From the NCBI RefSeq assembly GCF_000238355.1, contig NZ_AHCA01000009.1, positions 62,001-126,000 on the forward strand: 64,000 bases of DNA, read 5' to 3'. Under the pieces are notes generated by a model that ran no database searches, was not told where the DNA came from, and worked only from the letters and a program-made list of their open reading frames with translations. Positions 18,133-26,353 of the stretch are shown piece by piece. This DNA comes from Pseudoalteromonas haloplanktis ATCC 14393 (GTDB lineage: Bacteria; Pseudomonadota; Gammaproteobacteria; Enterobacterales; Alteromonadaceae). Each line of letters opens with the position of its first letter. The first letter of the stretch is position 1. The position numbers and the translations under genes were made by a program.

Positions 18133-19640
18133 AACTGCGATCCTCTGAGTTGTTGTTCTTGTAAATCTAGCTTTTGTGCTTGTTGTAAGTGCTGCTGAAC
18201 AAACTTTCGATCGCAAAAATCGATCCGTTGCGCACCAATGATTTGGTAATCTTCATGGCCTTTGCCTGCAATCAAAACAACGTCTTGAGCATTTGCATTA
18301 TCAATAGCAAAGGCAATAGCTGCAGCACGATCCGCCTCTAAATGAACTTTATCTGGTTGACTAAAACCTGCGGCAATATCGTTAATGATCTGCCACGGAT
18401 CTTCACTGCGGGGATTATCACTGGTGACAATAAGCTGATCAGCATATTGCTCTGCCGCTTTTGCCATCATCGGGCGCTTGCCTTTATCACGATCGCCACC
18501 ACAGCCAAATACACAACTTACGCCACCAGGCACATGTTGTTGGAGTGCTTGCAGTGCCAATGCTAAGGCATCCGGCGTATGAGCATAATCAACAATACAA
18601 GTTGGTTGGTTTGGTGCGCTAAAGGCCTGCATTCGGCCCGCAACAGGCTGTAAACTTTCACACCCTGCGGCTAATTTTTCAAGCGGATAACCCATACCCA
18701 ATAACGTGGCTATTGCGGCGGCTAAATTATATAAATTAAATTCACCAAACAGCGGACAAGCAATGGCAATATCACCCCAACTTGTCGTTAATTGTGCCGA
18801 AATACCAGTTTTATGGTAATTAACATCGGTAAAGTAAACAAACCGTGCATTTTTAGGTACTAGCGCTTTGTGACCATAACAAATTAAGCTATTAAAATCA
18901 TACTGCTCTAACCATTGCTGAACTTGATGATCATCTTGATTAAGTACCACCAGCTGCGCATCAAAGTCTCGCATTAGCATTAGCTTAGCGTCAGCATAAC
19001 TTGCCATATCACCGTGGTAATCTAAATGATCGCGAGATAGATTGGTAAACACCGCAGCTTTAAAGTGGGTATTGGCAACACGATGCTGTACCAGTCCATG
19101 GGATGAAACCTCCATCGCCACCAACTTATTATTTTGCTCAGCTAATTGCGCTAATATTCTTTGCAAGTCAACACATGACGGTGTGGTGTTAATTAATTCG
19201 GTTAAGTTATCTGGCTGCCCATAACCCAATGTACCAACAATGGCTGACGGGGTACCACAAAACCTTGCTAAATGGGCTATCATAGCGGTGGTGGTTGATT
19301 TACCGTTCGTACCAGTAACACCTATCACATCTAAGTGCTTACTCGGTTGCTGATAAAAATGACTCGCCAAAGCCGGTAGCTTTTTATCCAAGTCAGTAAT
19401 TAAATACAGCGGATCAAAATCAGATTCAAACTCACATAAACGGTCAGCAATAATCGCCACCGCGCCATTATCAATGGCGTGTTGTATAAAGTGCCCACCA
19501 TCTAACTGGTGGCCTTTAATAGCCACAAATACGTCACCGGGGGTGACATCGCGACTATCCAAACGCAAATCTTTAACTAACAAGCTTGCAGCTGATACTT
19601 CTATTTTTTGTAAAATTATTTTTAAATCACGCATCATCAT
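18129..19640 (-). CDS. murE: UDP-MurNAc-L-Ala-D-Glu--meso-diaminopimelate ligase MurE
   Basis: Adds the third stem residue. Seen: LRLDSRDVTPGDVF, ATP loop GVTGTNGKSTT, and the DNPR motif (in TSDNPRSEDP) that is characteristic of meso-diaminopimelate-specific MurE, with GKGHEDYQ near the C-terminus. Three consecutive in-frame ATGs (19640-19632) overlap the end of ftsI. I cannot tell which one is used. Length about 503. Confidence 0.96.
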   Translation of the reverse strand: MMMRDLKIILQKIEVSAASLLVKDLRLDSRDVTPGDVFVAIKGHQLDGGHFIQHAIDNGAVAIIADRLCEFESDFDPLYLITDLDKKLPALASHFYQQPSKHLDVIGVTGTNGKSTTTAMIAHLARFCGTPSAIVGTLGYGQPDNLTELINTTPSCVDLQRILAQLAEQNNKLVAMEVSSHGLVQHRVANTHFKAAVFTNLSRDHLDYHGDMASYADAKLMLMRDFDAQLVVLNQDDHQVQQWLEQYDFNSLICYGHKALVPKNARFVYFTDVNYHKTGISAQLTTSWGDIAIACPLFGEFNLYNLAAAIATLLGMGYPLEKLAAGCESLQPVAGRMQAFSAPNQPTCIVDYAHTPDALALALQALQQHVPGGVSCVFGCGGDRDKGKRPMMAKAAEQYADQLIVTSDNPRSEDPWQIINDIAAGFSQPDKVHLEADRAAAIAFAIDNANAQDVVLIAGKGHEDYQIIGAQRIDFCDRKFVQQHLQQAQKLDLQEQQLRGSQL

Positions 19641-21444
19641 CTATGCCCTTCACGTAGGCAACCGAGCCTTTATCAGGCGCTACGTTTAAAATTCTTAATG
19701 AATTAGAAATTATTTCAGCAAACGCCGGTCCTGCCGTTGCGCCGCCGTAATAAACATCTCCACCGGGCTCATTAATTAATACTACTACAGCTAAACGTGG
19801 GTTACTGGCAGGTGCTAAACCTGCAAAATAACCAACATACTCATCCCCATAACCACCTACGGCGGCTTTTTTAGAGGTGCCTGTTTTTCCTGCTGCGCGA
19901 TAACCATCGACCTTTATACGTCTCGCTGTACCATCGTCTTCAAATACGCTTTCCATCATATGTACAACGGCTTCAACATCTTGTTGTTGAAATATTCGTT
20001 CACCTTCAGGAATACTGTCTTGCTTTAAGATTGTAAGTGGACGATTTACACCACCAGCACCTAACATGGCATAAAAACGTGCCATTTGAGCGGTACTTAC
20101 GGCAAGGTTATAACCAAATGACAAAGCGGCAATTTCGTGATCAGACCAACGACGATTAGGGTAAAACAAACCACTGCTTTCCCCGACCATACCGGTGCCT
20201 GAATCTGTTCCAAAACCCACTTTTTGGAATAACCCAACAAAGTAATCCTTAGGCACTGTTTGACTAATTTTCGTCACGCCCATATTACTGGAGTATTTTA
20301 AAATCTCACGCAGTGTCATTTCGCCGTGGTTACGCGAATCTGACACTAAACTACCGCCTAAACGCATCCAGCCTGGATAAGTATCAATTTTATCATCCGG
20401 TTGAATTGTGCCGTAGTCTAAGCCAGCTAAAATGGCTAGAGGCTTAACGGTTGAACCAGGTTCAAACAAATCAGTGATTGCGCGGTTACGACGCTTATGA
20501 GGAGCTGCATCATTTAAATTATTGGGGTTAAAAGAGGGGCTGTTAACCATCGCTAACACTTCACCGGTTTTTACATCCACAACCATTGCCGAGCCAGAGG
20601 TTGCCTTGTAAGTCAGTACTGCTGATTTAACTGCTTTATAAGCAATTGCTTGAATACGTTGGTCGATACTGAGTTGGATATTTTCAGGCTCAATGCGTTC
20701 ACGTTCATCAAGTACTTCCACTTCACGCCCTTGTGCATCTTTACGAATAGTACGACGTCCTTCCACACCGGTTAGCGCACTTTCATACAGTTTTTCTATG
20801 CCTTCAATCCCTTTACCATCAATATTGGTAAAACCTAGCACATGTGCAGTTACTTCACCTGCTGGATAATAACGTTTTGATTCATCTAATAAATGAATAC
20901 CTGGTAGGCGTAAATCACCAATATAATTGGCAACGGCTGGAGTTACTTGGCGTTTTAAATACACAAAACGGCGGCTAGCATCGTCGCGTAAACGACTATT
21001 AATTTTGTTCGGTTCAATACGCAGTACATCGGCAAGTTCGCGCCAACGTAAGTCATTTTTGTAATATTCGCTAATACGTTGCTCAAGTAATGCTGTATTT
21101 TCGGCCAATGCTTTTTCGTCTTCGCCATTTTTTCGTGCTTGCCTAAGCACTTTAGTACGCAATGACTTATGCAATGCTTTTGGATCTGCATACACGCTTA
21201 CAACTGGCACACTCACTGCGAGCTCTTTACCATGACGGTCAAAAATCATCCCACGTTGTACGTGTAATTTTTCAACTCGCACGGTACGTTTGTTACTTTC
21301 TGAACGCGCTTTATCAGGCTCAATAACTTGTAAATAGGCCGCACGTGAAACCAAAGTGACAAAAACAAGCAGCACAACAGAGCACACCAGCATAAAACGC
21401 CATGTGATCAAACTATTGACTGGTTTTTTCCCTCTGCTTCTCAT
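19627..21444 (-). CDS. ftsI: Septal transpeptidase PBP3 (FtsI)
   Basis: Class B penicillin-binding protein that crosslinks septal peptidoglycan, partner of FtsW. One membrane anchor at about residues 13-36, a pedestal with RGMIFDRHG, and a transpeptidase domain with the serine motif EPGSTVKP (about residue 330), SSN and KTGTSKK (about residue 520). 605 residues, slightly longer than E. coli (588). Start overlaps ftsL by ATGA. Its end overlaps murE by 14 bp. Confidence 0.97.
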   Translation of the reverse strand: MRSRGKKPVNSLITWRFMLVCSVVLLVFVTLVSRAAYLQVIEPDKARSESNKRTVRVEKLHVQRGMIFDRHGKELAVSVPVVSVYADPKALHKSLRTKVLRQARKNGEDEKALAENTALLEQRISEYYKNDLRWRELADVLRIEPNKINSRLRDDASRRFVYLKRQVTPAVANYIGDLRLPGIHLLDESKRYYPAGEVTAHVLGFTNIDGKGIEGIEKLYESALTGVEGRRTIRKDAQGREVEVLDERERIEPENIQLSIDQRIQAIAYKAVKSAVLTYKATSGSAMVVDVKTGEVLAMVNSPSFNPNNLNDAAPHKRRNRAITDLFEPGSTVKPLAILAGLDYGTIQPDDKIDTYPGWMRLGGSLVSDSRNHGEMTLREILKYSSNMGVTKISQTVPKDYFVGLFQKVGFGTDSGTGMVGESSGLFYPNRRWSDHEIAALSFGYNLAVSTAQMARFYAMLGAGGVNRPLTILKQDSIPEGERIFQQQDVEAVVHMMESVFEDDGTARRIKVDGYRAAGKTGTSKKAAVGGYGDEYVGYFAGLAPASNPRLAVVVLINEPGGDVYYGGATAGPAFAEIISNSLRILNVAPDKGSVAYVKGIDDDA

Positions 21445-21767
21445 GGCAGTACTATCACCTGTTCATCTTGGCTGGTCGGCCGTTTCATCTCAAGTTGCAT
21501 GGTGGCAATTTCTTCAATGCGCGCATGCTGCGAATAAAATTCTTCTTCAACTAATAAATAACGCCATTCTAAATCCAGCTCATCTCGCTCTTGCAGCAGC
21601 TGATCTTGTTCAATCAGCTCTTGGCGAGCAAAGTGGGTGACCTGCACCACACTCAAACTGGATGCAAATATCACAACCAATAAGGCCAACGTCAGCTTAT
21701 TTGCAGCTAGGCCTTTGAGTACTTCTACAAATAAATTGGGTTGTCGATGATTCGCTTTTGGCTTCAT
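21441..21767 (-). CDS. ftsL: Cell division protein FtsL
   Basis: A 108-residue bitopic protein: a short cytoplasmic tail, one membrane segment ([20 protein letters not shown], about residues 25-44) and a periplasmic coiled coil with heptads ([18 protein letters not shown]). It forms a complex with FtsB and FtsQ that activates FtsWI. Size, topology and position between rsmH and ftsI fix the identity. ATGA overlaps at both ends. Confidence 0.93.
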   Translation of the reverse strand: MKPKANHRQPNLFVEVLKGLAANKLTLALLVVIFASSLSVVQVTHFARQELIEQDQLLQERDELDLEWRYLLVEEEFYSQHARIEEIATMQLEMKRPTSQDEQVIVLP

Positions 21768-22702
21768 CCCAATCTCTGTGCCACCCTAAGTACTGAGCTA
21801 CGTGAACGTGGATTACGCTCAATTTCAGCTTGGCTTGGCTTAATAGCTTTACCCACTGCCTTTAACGTCAGGTTTTGATTTATTTGTGCATCAGTTAAAG
21901 GCAGACCTCTGGGTAATGCTGCTCCCTTACTCTGTTTTTTAATAAACTGTTTTACAATGCGATCCTCAAGCGAATGAAACGAAATCACCACTAAACGGCC
22001 ACCCGGCTTTAATACCCTAATTGCCGCCTGCAGCGCTGTTTGAATCTCTTCAAGCTCACTATTGATATAAATACGGATCGCCTGGAAAGTACGCGTAGCC
22101 GGATGCTTAAACTTATCTTTTACGGGGACCGCTTCATCAACCAAATCAGCTAGCTGCTTGGTCGTCGTAATAGGAGTGTGTTCACGAACTTCTAAAACCT
22201 TGTGCGCAATACGGCGACCAAACTTTTCTTCGCCATAGGTTTTGATCACATGCACAATGTCTTCAAGTTCGGCTTCGGCTAACCACTGCGCCGCGCTTCG
22301 GCCACTGGTTGGGTCCATACGCATATCAAGCGGGCCATCCTTCATAAAGCTAAAACCACGTTCAGCATCATCTAATTGCGGAGATGACACACCGATATCT
22401 AATAAAATACCATCCACTTTACCTAACAGATCGTTTTGCGCCGCCACTTCGTATAAATTAGAAAAACGCGTGTGAGCAATAGCAAAGCGGTTATCATCGG
22501 CAAACTTTTCAGCTGACTTAATTGCTTGTGGATCTTGATCAATCGCTTGTAATCGACCATGTTCACCAAGGCGCGCCAAGATTTGCCCAGAATGTCCGCC
22601 ACGGCCAAATGTACCATCCATATAGATGCCGTCTGGCTTAATTGCTAACGCATCGATGGTTTCGTCCATTAGTACGGAAATGTGTTCAAATTGCGCTGTC
22701 AT
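21764..22702 (-). CDS. rsmH: 16S rRNA m4C1402 methyltransferase RsmH (MraW)
   Basis: SAM-dependent enzyme that N4-methylates C1402 of 16S rRNA. RsmI, encoded nearby at 25.4 kb, adds the 2'-O-methyl to the same nucleotide. Seen: HISVLMDE, the SAM loop [10 protein letters not shown] near residue 31, [12 protein letters not shown] and [15 protein letters not shown]. Length 312, normal. Second gene of the mra operon, 30 bp after mraZ. Confidence 0.97.
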   Translation of the reverse strand: MTAQFEHISVLMDETIDALAIKPDGIYMDGTFGRGGHSGQILARLGEHGRLQAIDQDPQAIKSAEKFADDNRFAIAHTRFSNLYEVAAQNDLLGKVDGILLDIGVSSPQLDDAERGFSFMKDGPLDMRMDPTSGRSAAQWLAEAELEDIVHVIKTYGEEKFGRRIAHKVLEVREHTPITTTKQLADLVDEAVPVKDKFKHPATRTFQAIRIYINSELEEIQTALQAAIRVLKPGGRLVVISFHSLEDRIVKQFIKKQSKGAALPRGLPLTDAQINQNLTLKAVGKAIKPSQAEIERNPRSRSSVLRVAQRLG

Positions 22703-22732
22703 TAGCTATTATTTGCCTTTTTTATTGTGTGA

Positions 22733-23191
22733 TCAGAGTGAAAAATTATCTAAGTCTGGTGTTGATTCAAACTCACCGAGGCGTTCTATTTCGGTGTCTT
22801 GGCGCATTTGTTCATGCCAACGCTCTTCATCCCAGATCTCAAATTTATTCATCAAACCAACCAACATGATTTTTTTGCCTAAATCTGCATGAGCCCGTAA
22901 CGACGGTGCCAGCAAAATTCGGCCATTTTTATCTAATTGGTATTCAGTTGCGTTACCTAACAACATCCTTTGCATGCGTCGAGCACGTGGATTCATATTA
23001 GAAATTCTAGCGAGGCGATCTTCTATATCTTGCCATTGCGCCAGTGGATATAACCACAAACAAGGCTCGTTCAGTGCGACTGTACAAATCACAGTTCCCT
23101 GATCTTCAGACAACAACGCATCGCGGTACTTAGTAGGTACCGCAAACCGTCCTTTGTCATCCAAACTGAGCGAACTCGCACCACGGAACAT
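22733..23191 (-). CDS. mraZ: Transcriptional regulator MraZ
   Basis: A 152-residue protein with two AbrB-like halves. Each carries the DxxGR loop: LDDKGRFAVP (residues 10-19) and LDKNGRILLAP (about 66-76). MraZ forms a ring oligomer and represses its own operon in E. coli by binding spaced TGGG-type repeats. Matching 10-bp-spaced GTGG repeats are present just upstream here. First gene of the dcw cluster. Confidence 0.97.
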   Translation of the reverse strand: MFRGASSLSLDDKGRFAVPTKYRDALLSEDQGTVICTVALNEPCLWLYPLAQWQDIEDRLARISNMNPRARRMQRMLLGNATEYQLDKNGRILLAPSLRAHADLGKKIMLVGLMNKFEIWDEERWHEQMRQDTEIERLGEFESTPDLDNFSL

Positions 23192-23241
23192 AAAAAGCCT
23201 ATTCTAAAAGTTGATAATCAATCCATTTTGATTAGTTTGAT

Positions 23242-23275
23242 CCAATTTGATCCACTAAAAACCACTTTTTACCAC
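23242..23275 (-). promoter_or_regulatory. Predicted MraZ operator (10-bp-spaced GTGG repeats)
   Basis: On the minus strand GTGGT, GTGGT, GTGGA and TTGGA occur at exact 10-bp intervals (cores at 23275-23272, 23265-23262, 23255-23252 and 23245-23242), each separated by five or six A/T-rich bases. E. coli MraZ binds three TGGGN motifs with 5-bp spacers in the same position. The repeats lie immediately downstream of the predicted start of transcription. Confidence 0.75.
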
Positions 23276-23283
23276 AGTGCTCC

Positions 23284-23313
23284 AGTTTAGGGCTTGACAA
23301 GCGGTTTTGTCAA
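23284..23313 (-). promoter_or_regulatory. mra (dcw) operon promoter
   Basis: On the minus strand a consensus TTGACA (23313-23308), an 18-bp spacer and TAAACT (23289-23284). The predicted start point falls a few bases before the first GTGG repeat, so MraZ binding would block promoter clearance or initiation. The -35 lies within an 8-bp inverted repeat (CTTGACAA / TTGTCAAG, 23293-23314). Confidence 0.75.
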
Positions 23314-23383
23314 GTCAGCAAGATCCTATAATCGCGTGTTAAAGCCAGAAAAAATAAGGGCTAGCGCAAAGCTACTGAATTAC

Positions 23384-23398
23384 GTGGGAAAAAGTGGA
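23384..23398 (+). promoter_or_regulatory. Second, oppositely oriented MraZ-box-like repeat
   Basis: GTGGG-AAAAA-GTGGA on the plus strand: two TGGGN-type units exactly 10 bp apart, 70 bp upstream of the mra -35. It could be an auxiliary MraZ site or control a plus-strand transcript toward 23.7 kb. Only two units are present, so chance is not excluded. Confidence 0.35.
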
Positions 23399-23684
23399 TA
23401 TCTTTGAAAAAAATATTTTATTCTGAGATAAAAACAAATAAACCAAGCTAAATGATTAATGAATAATCAATGAATAGTTACAAAATAAACAACACCAAAT
23501 GCCTATTAACTACGCCTTGTAAAATTTACGCGATGGCTTTGCAATAGTTACCTAAAATGCTGCTTTTTTAAGTATTTCAATTTCCATTAAAAAACATAAG
23601 CAACTGATTTAATGGTTAAATTATTATTTGGCAGAACTGGTACAAAGGATGCAGTTAGTATTGCACTATTTAATTTTAATATTT
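23399..23684. other. AT-rich intergenic DNA, no gene seen
   Basis: Upstream region of the ElaB/YqjD-like gene. Stop codons in all frames, no repeat or RNA recognised. The strong AAGGA at 23685 belongs to the next gene. Its promoter is probably here but I could not pick a convincing pair of hexamers. Confidence 0.5.
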
Positions 23685-23698
23685 AAGGAATGATTATT

Positions 23699-24043
23699 AT
23701 GGCTACTTCAACATCAAGTACTAACTCAGCTTCAGCAGCTAACAAAAATACAGATACCCTAGCACCTCATACAGAGGCGCCACTTACAGATAAAGCCACT
23801 TCAGCGGCTCATCTTGCAGTTGACGCACTCTCTTCAAAGGCGGCTACAGCAGAGCAAAGTATCCGTCATGGCGCAGCTAGTTCAGCTGAAACACTGTCAG
23901 AAAAGCAAAAAGTTGCTCGTGAAAAGTTAACTGAATACAGTGGTAAAACACGTCAGCTAGCATCAGAAAATCCTCTTGCAACAGCTGGTATTGCATTTGC
24001 AGCTGGTATGTTAGTAACTGCATTACTTCGTCGTGGCAAGTAA
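23699..24043 (+). CDS. ElaB/YqjD-like (DUF883) membrane-anchored protein
   Basis: A 114-residue protein: a low-complexity Ser/Ala/Thr-rich N-terminal half, a helical region (ASSAETLSEKQKVAREKLTEY), then ENPLATAGIAFAAGMLVTALL and a basic RRGK tail. The C-terminal anchor followed by arginines is the signature of the ElaB/YqjD/DUF883 family, some of which bind stationary-phase ribosomes at the inner membrane. I choose the ATG at 23699, nine bases after AAGGA. An ATG at 23690 is too close to that site. First gene of a trio equivalent in arrangement to yqjD-yqjE-yqjK. Confidence 0.75.
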   Translation: MATSTSSTNSASAANKNTDTLAPHTEAPLTDKATSAAHLAVDALSSKAATAEQSIRHGAASSAETLSEKQKVAREKLTEYSGKTRQLASENPLATAGIAFAAGMLVTALLRRGK

Positions 24044-24049
24044 GCTGTT

Positions 24050-24496
24050 ATGCAACAAGATACTGATCTTAAAGATAAGCAAAATCAAGCCGCTGATCCT
24101 GCACAGCAAAGTGCAGATCAGTGGCAAGATCACCTAGCTAAATTAACCCAGTATGGTGAACAGCTTTATCAGGATTACCGCCAACAAGCTGGTATTTGTA
24201 AAGAGTTAGCCAGTGCAGAGTGGCGACTATCAACCCGCTCATTAGCGTTGACTATCATTTTACTCGTGAGCTTTGCAGGTGGCTTAGTACTCTTATGGGC
24301 AGGTCTACTCGTCACTCTTGGCTTGGCTATTTTCGCCTTTAGCCAATCAATCTGGCTCAGTGCCCTTTGCCTGATCAGCTTGCAGTTACTGTGTTTATTT
24401 TGGCTGTGGAAAAACATTGGTTATATCAGTAGTAAAATTGGCTTCGATAAAACCAGCCATAGCATTAAGCAGTTGCTCAATATTACCAAGGAGTAA
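24050..24496 (+). CDS. yqjE: YqjE-like (phage holin superfamily) membrane protein
   Basis: 148 residues: a charged cytoplasmic N-terminus and helix ending in KELASAEWRLSTRS, two long membrane segments (LALTIILLVSFAGGLVLLWAGLLV and the SIWLSALCLISLQLLCLFWLW region, about residues 65-120) and a short C-terminal tail. This fits the YqjE/DUF1469 family, usually found next to YqjD. Molecular role is unknown. It starts 6 bp after the previous gene. Confidence 0.65.
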   Translation: MQQDTDLKDKQNQAADPAQQSADQWQDHLAKLTQYGEQLYQDYRQQAGICKELASAEWRLSTRSLALTIILLVSFAGGLVLLWAGLLVTLGLAIFAFSQSIWLSALCLISLQLLCLFWLWKNIGYISSKIGFDKTSHSIKQLLNITKE

Positions 24497-24499
24497 TAG

Positions 24500-24754
24500 A
24501 TGCTCATTGATTACTTTATTCTCAAACCAAACCGGAAAGTGGCTCATTTAACTGAAAAGATGAACACCATTCAAGCTTTAAAGCAACAGCACCATCAAGC
24601 TTTCAACTATCGACTGAAACGCTTTGCTGTAACCAAAGTGGGTATTGCCAGCGCATTTACTGCCGGTGCAGGTTATCAAGCGCTAAATAGCCGCCGACCT
24701 TCCAGTAATGTCGCTAAATTAAGTCAATTTAGTTGGTTATTACGGCTGCTATAA
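24500..24754 (+). CDS. Small YqjK-position protein
   Basis: 84 residues, basic, with KRFAVTKVGIASAFTAGAGYQ as a weakly hydrophobic stretch near the middle. It starts 3 bp after yqjE's stop, preceded by AAGGAG. The position matches yqjK of E. coli, but I can see little sequence identity to it, so only the operon membership is firm. It is the last gene before a heptamer mosaic and a terminator. Confidence 0.55.
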   Translation: MLIDYFILKPNRKVAHLTEKMNTIQALKQQHHQAFNYRLKRFAVTKVGIASAFTAGAGYQALNSRRPSSNVAKLSQFSWLLRLL

Positions 24755-24880
24755 GCGATGCAATACTGAGATAATGGTTTTTGAATATCTAGCTTAAGCG
24801 TATTGCTATTTTTACCTCGTCGTTATCTTATGTAAGCTATTCCAAGTCTATTTATTGAAATAATAAATTTAAATTTTAAG

Positions 24881-24972
24881 TTTCTAACTTCTAATTTCTA
24901 TATCTGAGATCTGAGTCCACCTCTCAACATCCTACTCCCGTAGCGCGCTGCTCGAAACTCGAGACCCATAAC
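24881..24972 (+). repeat. Decayed mosaic of 7-bp tandem units
   Basis: Read in steps of seven the sequence gives TTTCTAA, CTTCTAA, TTTCTAT, then ATCTGAG twice perfectly, several unrelated heptamers, and CTCGAAA, CTCGAGA. The 7-bp phase is kept between families. It lies 126 bp after the YqjK-position gene and just before the terminator at 24987. The 24755-24880 stretch before it shows no other feature. Confidence 0.45.
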
Positions 24973-24986
24973 CTAAACACAAGCAC

Positions 24987-25020
24987 AAAAAAGCCCGCAG
25001 CGTTAACTGCGGGCTTTTTT
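24987..25020. terminator. Bidirectional terminator (yqj-like operon / rnpB)
   Basis: AAAAAAGCCCGCAG pairs with CTGCGGGCTTTTTT around a 6-nt loop. Perfect 14-bp stem with U-runs on both strands. It terminates the plus-strand trio and, on the minus strand, RNase P RNA. Confidence 0.92.
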
Positions 25021-25029
25021 GTTGAATGA

Positions 25030-25390
<361 letters not shown>

Positions 25391-25397
25391 GGCGCGC

Positions 25398-25426
25398 AGT
25401 ATACCTGAGCTTGTAGTTGTGTGCAG
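25398..25426 (-). promoter_or_regulatory. rnpB promoter
   Basis: TATACT on the minus strand (25403-25398) lies eight bases before the predicted RNA 5' end, followed by a GC-rich GCGCGCC discriminator typical of stable-RNA promoters. The -35 is weak (TGCACA at 16-bp spacing). Confidence 0.6.
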
Positions 25427-25433
25427 TAAAGAT

Positions 25434-26291
25434 TTAGCCTTTTTCGTCAATAATTGTTTTATATAAGGCGTTTTTCTTCATGCCAAAGTAATCAGCCACA
25501 ATACCGCAGGCTTTTTTCATTGGCATTTCATTCTCAAGTAGCGCTAACATTTTTCGTGCTTCTGGCGGAATATCATCAACCTGCTTAGGGTTACCAGGTA
25601 ACATAAGCACTATTTCGCCCCGTTGCTTGGTTGGGTCATCGGTTAAAAATTGCTTTAACTCACTAACAGTGCCACTAAAGAATGTTTCAAAGGTTTTAGT
25701 TAATTCTTTGGCAAATACCACCTGTTGTTCACTCCCTAAGGCAATTTCTAAGTCATCAAGACTTGCCATAATACGGTGCGTGCTTTCGTACATTATGCTG
25801 GTGATGTTGGAATTAACCGCTTCAATAAAAAAATCTTGCCGCGCTTTGCTTTTTGCGGGAGTAAAACCAATAAATTGAAAGCGATCTGTTGGCAAGCCAG
25901 AGCAACATACTGCTGTGATGGCTGCACATGCCCCTGGAATAGGTGTAACATGAGCACCTTGTTCTCTGCACAAGTTTACAACCGCATAACCGGGATCACT
26001 AATCAGCGGTGTGCCTGCATCAGAAACCAGTGCTATATTTAAACCTTGGTTAAGTTGATCGATAATTTGTTGCGCTTTTTGTTTTTCATTATGGTCATGT
26101 AAAGCAAAGGTTTTAGCTTTAATACCAAAGTGACTAAGCAACTTACCAGTATGGCGTGTGTCTTCAGCAGCGATTAAGTCAACTTGCGATAATGTCGCGA
26201 TTGCACGCTGACTTAAATCGTCATAATTGCCAATTGGGGTGGCTACAATGTAAAGAGTGCCGATTTTCTGTGAATTCTCCTCATTTAACAT
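25434..26291 (-). CDS. rsmI: 16S rRNA 2'-O-ribose C1402 methyltransferase RsmI
   Basis: SAM-dependent enzyme of the tetrapyrrole-methylase fold, partner of RsmH in making m4Cm1402. Seen: YIVATPIGNYDDLS at residues 14-27, AAEDTRHTGKLL, ALVSDAGTPLISDPGY, and ELTKTFETFFSG. Length 285, normal. It is read divergently from lpoA with 62 bp between them. Confidence 0.96.
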   Translation of the reverse strand: MLNEENSQKIGTLYIVATPIGNYDDLSQRAIATLSQVDLIAAEDTRHTGKLLSHFGIKAKTFALHDHNEKQKAQQIIDQLNQGLNIALVSDAGTPLISDPGYAVVNLCREQGAHVTPIPGACAAITAVCCSGLPTDRFQFIGFTPAKSKARQDFFIEAVNSNITSIMYESTHRIMASLDDLEIALGSEQQVVFAKELTKTFETFFSGTVSELKQFLTDDPTKQRGEIVLMLPGNPKQVDDIPPEARKMLALLENEMPMKKACGIVADYFGMKKNALYKTIIDEKG

Positions 26292-26353
26292 TGAGGTCTC
26301 CTGCGTCAGTCAGTAATATAAGCAAATCGCGTTTAACGTATTGGGAAATCATT

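Noticed and set aside
18133..18216. N-terminal 28-residue extension of MurF
   Set aside because: Lies within murE, does not resemble MurF N-termini, and the ATGA overlap at 18132 gives a better start.
23307..23332. Plus-strand promoter TTGTCA ... TATAAT divergent from mraZ
   Set aside because: The spacer is only 14 bp, too short for sigma70; another TTGACA upstream gives 27 bp. A divergent transcript remains possible but this pair does not support it.
26156..26353. N-terminal extension of LpoA
   Set aside because: Overlaps rsmI and the divergent promoter region; the GTG at 26354 gives a clean lipoprotein signal peptide.
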